NCBI GenBank assembly: GCA_001630475.1
Contig: KV419430.1
Location: 299,841 to 363,840, forward strand
Direction: 5' to 3'
DNA: 64,000 nt
From: Sistotremastrum niveocremeum HHB9708
Lineage: Eukaryota; Basidiomycota; Agaricomycetes; Sistotremastrales; Sistotremastraceae
The notes beneath the pieces are model-generated. The model did not search any database. It saw only the letters and a program-made list of their open reading frames with translations, and was not told the DNA's origin. Below are positions 37,846 through 47,724 of the stretch, in pieces. Position numbers and translations under genes: made by a program. Positions within the stretch are counted from its first letter, which is position 1; each line of letters opens with the position of its first letter.

Positions 37846-37925
37846 TTAGACATAATCATAGACGTAGACATAATCATAAACATAATCATAGGCATAGACA
37901 TAGACATAAGCATAGGCATAGCGGC
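37846..37925 (+). repeat. A/T-rich hexamer-like tandem array
   Basis: This is a run of degenerate units built from AGACATA, ATCATA and GGCATA, for example AGACATAATCATAGACGTAG and CATAGGCATAGACATAGACA. It ends in CATAGGCATAGCGGCATCAA, which also occurs in the same orientation at 34929-34948 beside a shorter version of the array. It is a microsatellite-like expansion of a repeat boundary. Confidence 0.65.
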
Positions 37926-37940
37926 ATCAACGCAGGCAGA

Positions 37941-38631
37941 GCTAAATTCATGACCGCGACCATGATCCTCGAGGTGACCATGGGCATGACCACGCTTCGC
38001 ATAACCGAGACTGCGCCGACCCTGAAGGCCTGAAGCGTCTGCGGAACCGTTCATCGCCCGACTCCAACACCCCTCGACGGAAAGCGATCACACATTGCGT
38101 GCGAGAGGGGGGAGACCTGAATGAAAGTGGTTAGCTGATGTAGACGAGAATAATAAGAACGACTTACGACGAACGGCGAGCCTCGTGCAGCGACCTCTCT
38201 GGGACGCCTTCCCCAACCACACATGTGGCCAGGAAGCAATGCCACTGCGAAGAGCGTCAGAATGTTATGAGATAGATAGAGAATAGACTCGACGTACCAT
38301 AGCACCGCGGCATCCTGCCCCTCACTCCTCCAGAACGACTTACCCATCACACATGTGACAGGAGCGAATTGACCCTGCAGACGAGAGACGGGGTTAGCAC
38401 GAGCGAGACAGACGAGACGATGAGATGGACTTACCATGGCCACGCGTCATTCTTGCTGCCTTGCAGGCATCAGAGTGAGGTGAGAGGAGGGAGCAAAAGC
38501 TATATTGAAACTCCGCCGAAATGGCCGTTGTTTTATAGCTCTGGGACAGAGGAGTTTCATGAATTGTCGCCAGAGATACAGCAGTAGAATACATCTACAG
38601 CAGACTATGTTCGAGACGGAAAACAGAGGTT
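37941..38631. other. Region with a possible tiny spliced gene on the minus strand
   Basis: Starting at an ATG at 38450 and reading leftward, three GT-AG introns of usual size can be drawn. They leave short exons that include SIRSCHMCDGG and ASWPHVWLGK, ending after about 50 codons. Alternative frames across the same exons are also open, for example VALLPGHMCGWGRRPREVAA, so the reading is not secure. A further minus-strand frame at 37945-38054 is His/Gly-rich (AKRGHAHGHLEDHGRGHEF). I do not call a gene. Confidence 0.3.
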
Positions 38632-38846
38632 GGAAACACAGCGAGAGCTCAGCGTCGGAGTTGGGACGAAGCTCAAAGGGAAGCGCCGGAGAAGCACACC
38701 GGCTACTCTAGGCGGTTGATAGCCGGTGCCGATCCCGTTGCCAATTGTCCTTAGCGCCCGTCGCCGAAGCTCGGCTTGATTCATTTTAGTTCCGCTTCTC
38801 CGGCGCTTCCCTTTGAGCTTCGACGCTGAGCTTTCGCTGCGTTTCC
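38632..38846. mobile_element. Long hairpin, MITE-like fold-back element
   Basis: The left arm 38632-38695 and right arm 38794-38846 are near-perfect reverse complements. A 28-bp core is perfect: GCTCAAAGGGAAGCGCCGGA on the left pairs with TCCGGCGCTTCCCTTTGAGC on the right, with flanking bases also matched. The left arm carries a 12-bp insertion (GGAGTTGGGACG region). A second small stem (CACCGGCTA at 38697 and TAGCCGGTG at 38720) lies in the loop. Size, fold-back form and lack of coding suggest a non-autonomous element. Confidence 0.7.
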
Positions 38847-38976
38847 ATCTCCGTCAATCATTGTTTGGGAGGCACAGAACAGGGTATACAGAGTTGAGAT
38901 TGGCAGAGGATGAGCTCAAGCGCTGAAGCTAAGTATGATCCAAATAACGCCGCTCAGCCTTGTTTCGTCCAAGTCA

Positions 38977-39228
38977 CACAGCGGACCCTGGACAGATTTC
39001 TCAAACGAAAATGGTGGGAATATTGTGAGATTGTGTCACTTTATCCCCGGGTTCTCGAAGGGAGGAAAGTTTGAGAAAATGCTGAGAATAGCGGCCTTTC
39101 CGGGAATATGTTGAGATTATGCCCATTTTCGCAGAACTTTCTCGGTGAGTAAAAGCTGAATTGATGAAACAGGATCTCAGCGTATTCTCAGTATTATCTT
39201 TCGGGATTTTTGTGTCCGGCCCGCTGTG
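38977..39228. mobile_element. Short TIR element with candidate TCA target-site duplication
   Basis: The 252-bp element starts CACAGCGGACCCTGGACAG and ends in the imperfect inverse (GTGTCCGGCCCGCTGTG). It is flanked on both sides by TCA (38974-38976 and 39229-39231), which reads as a 3-bp target-site duplication. The interior is A/T-leaning and has no coding frame. The form fits a MITE mobilised by a DNA transposase. A 3-bp duplication is typical of PIF/Harbinger, although that family prefers TWA, so the superfamily is uncertain. Confidence 0.6.
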
Positions 39229-40444
39229 TCAGTGATCTGCTCGGCCCTTTGCTCATCGTTTCCTCAGGCCTTGCGGAGAACCTTATCTGCTCATGTGAAT
39301 CCTCAAGGTACTGAACTTCGCTCCTCTAAACACCACGAGAGGCGATAGAAAACGTGTAACTCTCCGTATCACCCTTCAAAACCAATGACATGTGGCACAG
39401 TCGACGTCGTTTCAAGTTCTGCCGTATTGTACCTCGATATCAAGGCCTGAAACTACGACGCACTCGTCGAAGATGTCTTTTCAAATCATTGCGACCATGA
39501 ACGAAGAGACACACAAATCGGAAATTGGCAGAGACACTCTGAAACGTTCCGATCCTTAGTCGGCTCCTGTCTTCTTCACCATAGCTCCGTTGGACCAGGA
39601 ACTCAATTCATCTTGGGTACACGGGGTGGGTTTCCTGATGTTGTCGTGGTACAGCACATGCAATCCCGATACAATCTCGTGCGCAGATGAGGATGAGATC
39701 GAGAGAATGAATATGTCCCGCGATGTATCAGGTCTTTTCGGTTTACCCTTAATATGTTTATGCAGCGACGGAAACTCTCAAAGAACCGCGATGTCTTGGT
39801 TCCAATTCCCTACCCTCCTCGCGGACGGAAAACACGAGAATGTTCCAGGATCTGTATTCAAGGATGAACGACGTACTCATTACGCATTGTCGTGCAAGGA
39901 GAAAGGAGACCACACGCACGACTATCGAGATTCCCCTTCGGTTGTGCTCGCCGTGGTAGCATCATTTTGCTCACGCTGTTGCGTACCATGATATTCAAGA
40001 CTTCGCAAGAAGCTATTCAATCCTTTTGGTGCCAAAATCTGAAGGTTATCAATATATCAATCCTCGGATTGCATAAGTCATCTTAGTGCATCATGCATCA
40101 TGCGCCGGTACTATAGTACCACCAATAACTCGAATGAGGGCAAATGATGTAAATCATCGCATTCACTTTGGGCCTCACTTTGAGGCAGAATGTTGCACAG
40201 ACAAGGCCCACCGCTACGCGTACCGTCTCGGCGAACCCTTCATTACGAAGCCTACTATAATGGAATCAAAAGTGGGCTGTTCAAGAGATTAACCCAAAGG
40301 TGCGAATGCGAAGGGAGGCCGGCTTTCACAACGAGCGAATTGGTGGGAGTAGCGAAATTGATGCGATGACATGACATGTAATGTGATTGGGGTGCCCATG
40401 GATCATACGCATACAAAGGAAATATCGACAGCACCGGTCATAAA
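39229..40444. other. Intergenic, no supported gene
   Basis: This 1.2-kb stretch has one plus-strand frame of 134 codons (39590-39991) starting MDQELNSSWVHGVGFLMLSW. It shows no recognisable domain and no spliced extension. The eL24 gene ends at the right edge. Confidence 0.35.
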
Positions 40445-41077
40445 TCAACGACCTCCACCCTTGCCACCCTTCATCTGCTGCTTCGAGACTTTGGGTGCGG
40501 TAGAAGTGGTGGCTGGTCGTGTAGGCTAGGAAAATGGACGAAAGCAAGTAAGCGCTATGGCACTCGGAAATTTGAGAACGACATCGCACCTTCGCCTTCT
40601 TAGTCTCCTTCTCCTTTTTCTCCTCCTTAGCCTTCGACACGGCAGCCTGTCGAGCCGCCAATCTTGCTGCGGGTGTCTGGTTTCTTCTGGCAGCGATAGC
40701 AGCCAGATCTGCACCAACGATACCCCTCTGGTGCTTCACGGTTTTGCGAGATCGCTTCTTGGCGACTTCCTCAGAGAGACCCTTCTTATGCATGCGGCGG
40801 TAAAGAATAGTCCAGGCGATTTTACGGGGGTTCTTGCGTTGGAGGAACAGAGACTCGTTTTTGGATTGGGCGAAACGGAAGACCTATTCGAAATAAAGAT
40901 GTCAGATGTGTACATATCAAGATACACAGTTGCGCACCTTGCTGTCCCCGCGCACAAAGAGTCTACCCTTGCTGGGGTAGATACGGTACCCAGAGAACGA
41001 GTCAATCTCGACTTTCTGCGCTCATTATATCAGCATGATGATCCCGCTCCTTCACATTGGTCAACCAAACGTACCAT
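40445..41077 (-). CDS. RPL24: Large-subunit ribosomal protein eL24
   Basis: The exons are complement(40445..40525, 40590..40883, 40938..41015, 41075..41077), giving 151 aa. The first exon is only the ATG codon (M, then KVEIDSFSGYRIYPSKGRLF). The family features follow: LFVRGDSKVFRF, NPRKIAWTILYRRMHKKGLS, EEVAKKRSRKTVKHQRGIVG, then the basic helix region AARLAARQAAVSKAKEEKKE and a KGGKGGGR end. It is a component of the cytosolic 60S subunit, with its N-terminal domain at the subunit interface (family knowledge). Length and sequence fit the family fully, except that the usual zinc-binding cysteines are absent, as in other eukaryotic eL24. Confidence 0.95.
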
Positions 41078-41753
41078 CTGCAAAAGACACAAAGACAAAG
41101 TCAGTTCAAAGTCTCAAGATAGCAGGACTTCATCCGAGGGACCAGGTTCGCATCCATCGCCTTCCCAACATAGTCTCTTTTCAGAACTTCTCCAGCGTAC
41201 TCTTACAGCCTCCCCGGTCCCATTTCGGTGGTCTTTGGCAATGAAGGATTCTGTGCTCACCTTGAATGTTGCTGGCCGATGTCGAGCTTGGACAAGATTT
41301 AGGGTTTGCGGGCTTCAGTTTCGACCGGAGCTTGAATTCGCGGATCGGCGATCGGCCACCGCTAATCTCCGTGTTCCCAGCTTGTTCAGCAATCACTGGC
41401 ACGATCCCTTTTCTTTTCTTGATCAATGCTCTCTGCGCTAGAAGATATCATGAATCTTTCAATTGATGATACGCGGCAACTGATTGCCCCCTTTCTTCTG
41501 TCTTTTCACGGCGACTCCGAAAGTTGACGCAACAAAGCTCACAGATAGAGACAAGGGTAGAGAGCTTTCAAGAGAAGCAGTTCTGCATGACTCTGACAGA
41601 GGGCTTGATTGATTGGTAACATCACGACTATACACATCAACTGTCGTAGGCGACGTACTCGGACAACCTTAGTCTGCTGTGCTATTTAAATCTGCGGAAT
41701 ACACAATCTCCGTGTTCTTGAATGGGGAACATAATTCGAAGTTTGGACAGGCT
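41078..41753. other. Intergenic, eL24 promoter region
   Basis: This 676-bp stretch lies upstream of eL24 and downstream of the first Gly/His-rich gene. No gene is seen. Plus-strand frames here are antisense continuations of shadow frames over eL24. Confidence 0.4.
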
Positions 41754-42112
41754 TCAGTGCTTTCTTCGGTGTCGATGAGTGTTTGTGTGTCTGTGATTGT
41801 CTGGAGCTCCTTGTCCGATGTCACCCCCTCGACCAGCGAGTCCATGTCCTCTGACATGTCCGGCATCCCCTGTATCTAAGCCGATTTCGTGGGTACATTG
41901 CGCAAGGTACTGGCATTCATAGCACTCACCAATCTGGACCCTGGCACTCGTGCTTTGAAGTGCATCCATCTGTTCCGCAGATAGATTGAAATCTCCACCA
42001 CGTCCGCCTTCTCCTCCAGCGTCTCCTCCGTTTCCGGTTGCTAGATAACGCGTATGAGGAGGCGAATGAATTCAACGATACGGCACATACTGAAGTATGA
42101 GTGATGAGGCAT
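41754..42112 (-). CDS. Small Gly/His-rich protein, paralogue 1 of a divergent pair
   Basis: The exons are complement(41754..41875, 41930..42040, 42091..42112), giving 84 aa with phases closed. The protein starts MPHHSYFTTGNGG. It carries GRGGDFNLSAEQMDALQS, then VQIDTGDAGHVRGHGL, AGRGGDIGQGAP, and a basic His-rich tail (NHRHTNTHRHRRKH). The RGGD motif occurs twice, once in each half. It has no signal peptide, membrane segment or Cys. I do not recognise the family. The gene 0.95 kb away on the opposite strand has the same intron positions and phases and the same motif order, so both are real genes. The His tail could bind metal ions or nucleic acid, but nothing here proves it. Confidence 0.75.
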
Positions 42113-43062
42113 CCTAACACTTTGGGATCGCTGTCGCGAGATGATGCACAGCGATGCTCGCGAGCTATTTCGCTCTTCTGATGTATTGACGTCCAGTCAA
42201 TGACTGGATCTATGGAAAATCCCGACTACGATTCTAGTCTGCTCTAGGTTTCATGACCGTGAAACAGGTACATTAAAAGCGATCATGTATGCAAACGTCT
42301 TCGAATGTCGCCACTCATGCCCTCCCGAAAAATACCTCATCGCTGATCTCTAATCGATCAACAAAGTAGACGCCGCTGATACAGTCGAAGTCAATGAGAC
42401 ATGCTCCGAGATTTACAGTCATGAACAAATTACGCCCTACGCCCGTCCAGAGAAGACAACTCGATCTGGGAGATTGAGCTGGATCTCCCTCATGTCAGGG
42501 GTTATGAATTGACGGTGCCGGGATTCCCCAAGCTGAGGCCCCTGAGCTCCTCAGCAACTTTCCAGACCGTGTGCAGTCTAGAGTTTGGAGAGCAAAGTAC
42601 CAGCTCATTAGTTATTCATGTGTGCCTTTGGCAGGAGTTACACGAACCAAACGCCTTAGAGTTCCACGTGGCAGATCGAGAGAGCGATCTTTGGACTCTA
42701 TGGCAATGAACAGATAATCTTCTTCGCGCCGATCAACGGCCGGCAGCAGGTCTCATCTTGAGCTCGATTGAAATGAAGCTCAAGATTCCAAGCGCACAGT
42801 CAACAAAGTGGCAAACCTTGAGTCTTCCAATTTAATAATGGCCATCGAAGGAACCTCAAATCTATCGAACCTCAAATCTATCACATCCATCGATATCATA
42901 TCTGCTCACCGGCTTTTCATTTTGGTCGATGGCATCCAGCGATCCAAGAAATCGTCCAAACAAGTCTTCGCATGCAAAATTTCTATTTAAAAGCAGGGTT
43001 GAGACCAGTATATAAGATCACAGAACAGGCCGTCCCTCCATTACATCGATCATCCTACGAAC
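42113..43062. promoter_or_regulatory. Shared bidirectional intergenic region of the Gly/His-rich gene pair
   Basis: This 950-bp region separates the two divergent starts. The right end has TATTTAAAA (42984-42992) and GTATATAAG (43008-43016), the latter 47 bp before the right-hand ATG, a plausible TATA box. A short direct repeat, GAACCTCAAATCTATC, occurs twice near 42851-42882. No gene is seen inside. Confidence 0.45.
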
Positions 43063-43421
43063 ATGTCTTCACACTCATACAGTTTGTTCTCTCTTTACCT
43101 TCGTGCTATGTACCAGCTTATGTATCAATCTAGAGACCGGTAAAGGAGGTAGCGCTGGCTCCGGCATCTCCGGACGTGGTGGCGACTTCAACCTTACCCC
43201 GGAACAAATTCAGGCCCTTCAAAGCGGCAAAGCTACCGTGAATATTGGTCAGTATTTTTTGGTGTCGAGATGTCTTTGAATGTGTGTTGAGCCTTCATTC
43301 AGATGCTGCCGGTGGTGGTGATGTGCACGGACGTGGCATTGCAGAGCGTGGTGGTGATATCGGTGCGGGAGCCCCCGCCACTCATAGGCACGTCGGAAAG
43401 CACCATCACCACAAGCACTGA
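43063..43421 (+). CDS. Small Gly/His-rich protein, paralogue 2 of a divergent pair
   Basis: The exons are 43063..43081, 43134..43247 and 43303..43421, giving 83 aa with phases closed. It starts MSSHSYKTGKGG. GRGGDFNLTPEQIQALQS, VNIDAAGGGDVHGRGI, ERGGDIGAGAP and a His tail (THRHVGKHHHHKH) follow. Motif order, exon lengths (19/114/119 nt against 22/111/122) and both intron phases match the divergent partner at 41754-42112. Gly is very abundant, there is no Cys, and the only hydrophobic patch is the short FNLTPEQIQALQ helix. The C-terminal run of four His plus further His is unusual for a natural protein. The function is unknown. Confidence 0.78.
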
Positions 43422-44464
43422 AAGATGCAAGACGATCAATTATCTTGGTCCGATAGCGGTCGCTAGGTTCTGAACTCCGTAGTAAATTTCGGCGAAACCT
43501 CTTATAGCTTGGAATACAAGGATGTTTCTTGAGGGAATTCGCATCTTCATGACCACTGGGACCACGTCACGTTCGGTTGCAATTCTGATGCCTCGAAAAG
43601 TGTGGAGAATTGAAACCAAAGGATCAACCTTTCAGTTCAGGCACTATTTGTGAGATTTGGGGGGCCATATCTCATGGTCAAAGCTCCGCCATTGAATCTG
43701 ACCACAGCGCGAAGAAAACCGGGATCAGAAAATCGATTTCAATCAAACAGCCTCGATCGAGCGGAAATGAACTCCAAATATAGTAGGAGCCTGAGCGCCG
43801 GCCCCGGAATCAGGACCACTCGTGCAACATAAAATCGCTCGCAGCTCTCGTGTGTATTTCTGCGTCTGGATCGGCGATGTTTAACGATGTATAAGGAAAT
43901 AAAAAAAGAGAATCAATCGAACTCCAGGCCCTCAAGATATAAACACAACACAGAGTAGTGAACGGGAATTCCCGGATGTTGATCCACATGGACCCACAGT
44001 TCCCACGATGCAACTTTCGACCCGGAGCCTAGATCGCCTAGAAGGGTATCCATGCTCGACACGTTTTGGTTTTTTCCCCGAACCCGGTGCTGGGTACTGC
44101 TCGGGATCGGTATCGAGGCTAAAGATGTCATCGCACTATTACTTCGAGTGCTGGTTACCCTCATTATTCATGCTACGCCGAGTTGGACTACTGATGTGGT
44201 ATCTAGTGGCTGCCAAAAGGAGGACATGAGGTTTTAGAGTTTGGACTCTATCATGACGTGGGAAATTGCGGGAGTTCCGAGATAAGCTATTACTAAAGAA
44301 GGTAGGTTTCTCCTCGCCTACCATTTCACACTTTACGCGAGCCATCAGACGCATCAGAATATTCCATCCCAATAAATGTTCCATTCTGACAAATCCAACC
44401 CCTCGAAGAGTATAAACACACCCTCGCCATTCGCTCCCTTCAACACGCCTACCTCCCTCCACTC
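43422..44464. other. Intergenic, no gene seen
   Basis: This 1.04-kb stretch runs between the Gly/His-rich gene and the following plus-strand gene. Frames are short and unrelated to known proteins. The right end must carry the promoter of the next gene. Confidence 0.35.
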
Positions 44465-46495
44465 ATGTTCCCGTCCTTTCACCATTCACCGTCAGCACCA
44501 GGCCCTCCTATAGCCCAGAGGGCCGATCCCCCCACATACAGACCTAACGATCATCACCGAGGGCGGCCTCCGAGGAGCTTTCGGGTCATCGATGGTAGGG
44601 CAGATCTCTTTGCTATTATCATCATCATGCATTGACCGAGATCTCTGATAGACAGACGTGCCAGAGACGATCTCACGTCAGAGGATTCGGACGATTGTCC
44701 TCGAACGCCAGAGTCTCGAGCTTCGGGTAAGACTTTTTTCTCAAAGAAAAATATTACATATTCACTCTACGTTATTCCCAGGCTCGAACCAGTTTCCTTC
44801 TACAACACTAACATCGGACAATGCATTGCCAGACGCAAGTCTTGCAGAGCGTAAGTGTATACTAACCAACCTGTCTGAGGTTCGGAAGCTCATTTTGCTC
44901 GCCAGCCATCGAACATCCCGGCGGCGGCGCTACGACCGATGGCTCGCGAGATTGTATGTCTTCTTAAACAATCGAGTCCTCCCGCTCTTAAGGACCTCCA
45001 CTAGTGACGTCTGCGCCTCATCCCAGTAACGAGTCACCGGTTTCCTCGCGAGCCGGCGGTGATCTCTCGGTGAGGAAATTCTCGATCTTTGCCCCGATTA
45101 ATGCACGTGCTTACACTCGGCTTACCTCGAGTACATCTTTCGTAATGTGCCTAGCCAGGTCGAAGAAAGCCATCGGTCTGTCAAATCAGCGTTCTCATTG
45201 TGACATGTCCTCACTCCTGATTGTCCCCTAGCGATCATCCTTCAGAAGAGGACTATTTCGGCGACGATGAGCACGAAACCGGAGAGACATCACGCGAAAC
45301 CCGAACAGCCCGCCTCTACACCAATGCCTTCGACCGTTTCTTCTGCTACTCTGTGGCAAAATGCAATGGAGGCCTCGGCGAAGTGGTCAACGAAGCAAGA
45401 CTACGTGGCCACTTCAAAGCTTTGCATCAGACACAGATAGCAAAGTTGGGAATCATGGATATTGACGATCTGCCGCAAGCGGCTCTTTGGTCGATAGTCG
45501 TATATCATGGCTTGGAGGCATTGGGAGGTCAGGCAACGCAGGTACGACTCCCGCCCATACACCCTGGTTCCAACAATGATCTGATGCGACATGTCCAATA
45601 TCAGACGAAGCGGCACCAGAAGCGTTTATTGGAGCGGTGCAGTCAGATCTTGGATCATCTTGCGCTCACCGATATCAAAAACTCAGCTGTCTTGGAGAGT
45701 TTGTAAGTTATAAATTATTCGTAGGCTAAAGCGGTCGACTTACACGCTCGTTCTCAGAATCTTGTTCGGTGTCGCAAACGCCAAAAAGGGGCCGGACGGA
45801 TGGAAGGACTTCGAACCTGAAAAGAAGATTCCGTTCGCGATTCGCTGCTGGGAAAGTGTATACGGTGGTAACACGGACGATCCTGGTGTACGCGAGGTGA
45901 GTGAAGGCACGTTCAAAACAGAAATAGATCTCATCGTATGCCTCGGACGTAGGCGGCAGCGCTTTCTTGGAATGCCTTGGTCATACTGGATCTTCACAGC
46001 GGTCCATTCCGACGTTACTGGACTGCAGACGGACCTGCGGGCGTAGCTCTAATGAAGCCAATGAAGACGAAAAACAAACTGTTCCTCGCTACAATGAAGT
46101 TTTGCCAACATCAACTGAATCTTGTGCGGACGTATTCCTATAAGACAAATGCTTGAGCGCTGACTTCGATACACAGTATGACAATCTTACCACAGCCCGC
46201 GATGACGATGAGGAGACGGAAATCTTCCAAACGTTCTTCGCCGCCCTGAACCAGACATTTGATGGCCTCCCGGTCGAAATTAGACGAGACCTCGATGGTC
46301 TGCGCAGGGAAATTCGTCGGTTCTGCAGCCACCCTGATTTACTCCGGTGAGAAGTGTATTCAATAGCATTGACAGAGACACTCACCCTTATGTTGGTACA
46401 GTGTATTCGAGGATCGGGGGAGATTCTGCGACGACGAAACGGCTGAAATACTGAGGTTCCGAATGGTAAGGTGGTTGACAGTCATTCAGCTATGA
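44465..46495 (+). CDS. Unknown 464-aa protein, ten exons
   Basis: The exons are 44465..44594, 44656..44726, 44793..44850, 44906..44953, 45027..45069, 45232..45702, 45758..45896, 45953..46123, 46177..46346 and 46402..46495, and the total frame closes. The N-terminal 140 residues are Pro/Arg/Ser-rich and look disordered. The folded part begins at EEDYFGDDEHETGETSRETR and continues TNAFDRFFCYSVAKCNGGLG, ALWSIVVYHGLEALGGQATQ and CSQILDHLALTDIKNSAVLE. Then come KKIPFAIRCWESVYGGNTDD, ALSWNALVILDLHSGPFRRY and, at the end, EIFQTFFAALNQTFDGLPVE. I recognise no domain. The internal exons are well supported by length and phase. The first five are less certain, because alternative acceptors exist. Confidence 0.7.
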
Positions 46496-47724
46496 GTGGG
46501 AGTCCAGGGGGCATGCAGTCATCCAGAAAGATATTTCGCCGGTCATTGAAAGGGTGACTGTGGTGAGAGATGGGGAAGCAGAGACAAAGCGACTTGAGTT
46601 TGTCTTATCAATAAATGTTTGCTTGTTTTGTTCCAAAGTCGATGACGCGGCGCCCAGATAAACGGCAATCTATCGGTAATACTCTGTTGTACCATTCAAT
46701 AGGTCGAGCGAAAGTATGCTACCAGCTTATTGTTCTCATCGATGCATGCCAGGACCCCCATGTGCATCGTGCCTGCGCATGAATCGCAAAGGGTCGATCC
46801 GGCGGATCGCTGGATTAAACTTGGATTTTAAAGTACTGCGTGACTAGCTGATTTCTGAGTTAGTACATCACCTCGGCCATACAGTTCATCGTGTTATCGA
46901 AGGCCTGCGACCTGCGCTCCAGACTAGAGCATCAACAGCAGATGACGGATGGGAGCAAAATCTGTTCCCGAGCCGGCTTCCGAATTCCGCCAATCGCTAA
47001 CTCCGGAAAGGGAGCCGGCGCTTATACGACTTCTACTCCGATGCTTCTTCGCTGTTCTCACCAACAATCCTGGTGTGCAGTCAATCGCAATGACCCTGTC
47101 GGTCAATTGCTCTCAGTGTGCTCCCGTATAGATTCGGTGGTCAAAACCTTGCTGGACTCATCTTAAATTATCTCGAATATGTCTGGGGCTTCAGGACCTT
47201 CAGTTTTCTGTCACAGGTCGACCTGCTCCTGAATAAATATGAGCTGTTGACCGCCACGATATGCTCTGATGGGAATGAGATCCGGCCAATGCAAAAAAAT
47301 ATAGTCCAACTGGACCAGTATTCCCGATTGGGACGTGGTCATCCGTCTCATCGTGATAAATTTTGTTCGGTTGGTCGTGCCACATCCGGATTCCACGACG
47401 TTGTTCTGACATATACTGCATTTGACAGATGCCGGACATTGCTTCCTATGTAGATTATATCTACGCTAATATCCTAATAATGGCTCTCTTTGCCGAAAGC
47501 CTTGGTGGAGTTAGGAAGGTGGGAGCACGATCGAAATCCTGTTTATTCGACACCCGCGAGTACTCGGGACTCCAGCGAAGAACTCTACTCCGGGACTTGC
47601 GGACTTCACTCAACAAGTCTCAGTCGTCCTCATCCTCTCTAAAGAATGGCGTCCGACTCGCGCTTGGAAAACTATAAAAGGTCTGCAGGTGTCGACGTAG
47701 ATCCCCATCATACTTTCCACTGCG
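46496..47724. other. Intergenic, promoter side of reductase 2
   Basis: This 1.23-kb stretch has no supported gene. The last bases carry the TATA element of the reductase. Frames of up to 110 codons show no pattern. Confidence 0.4.
47673..47680 (+). promoter_or_regulatory. TATA box of adenylate-forming reductase 2
   Basis: TATAAAAG lies 45 bp before the ATG at 47725, in an otherwise mixed-composition context. The position suits a fungal TATA promoter with a short leader. Confidence 0.5.

Noticed and set aside
37846-37925. Telomere-like hexamer repeats
   Set aside because: The units (ACATAG, ATCATA) are not the fungal TTAGGG type and lie inside a gene-bearing contig; a microsatellite is more likely.
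39590-39991. A 133-aa plus-strand frame starting MDQELNSSWVHG
   Set aside because: No domain, no spliced continuation and location in repeat-rich sequence; treated as chance or relic.
40557-41441. A 294-codon plus-strand open frame
   Set aside because: It is antisense to the firmly identified eL24 gene and has no family pattern; its openness is a by-product of the Lys/Ala-rich codons on the other strand.
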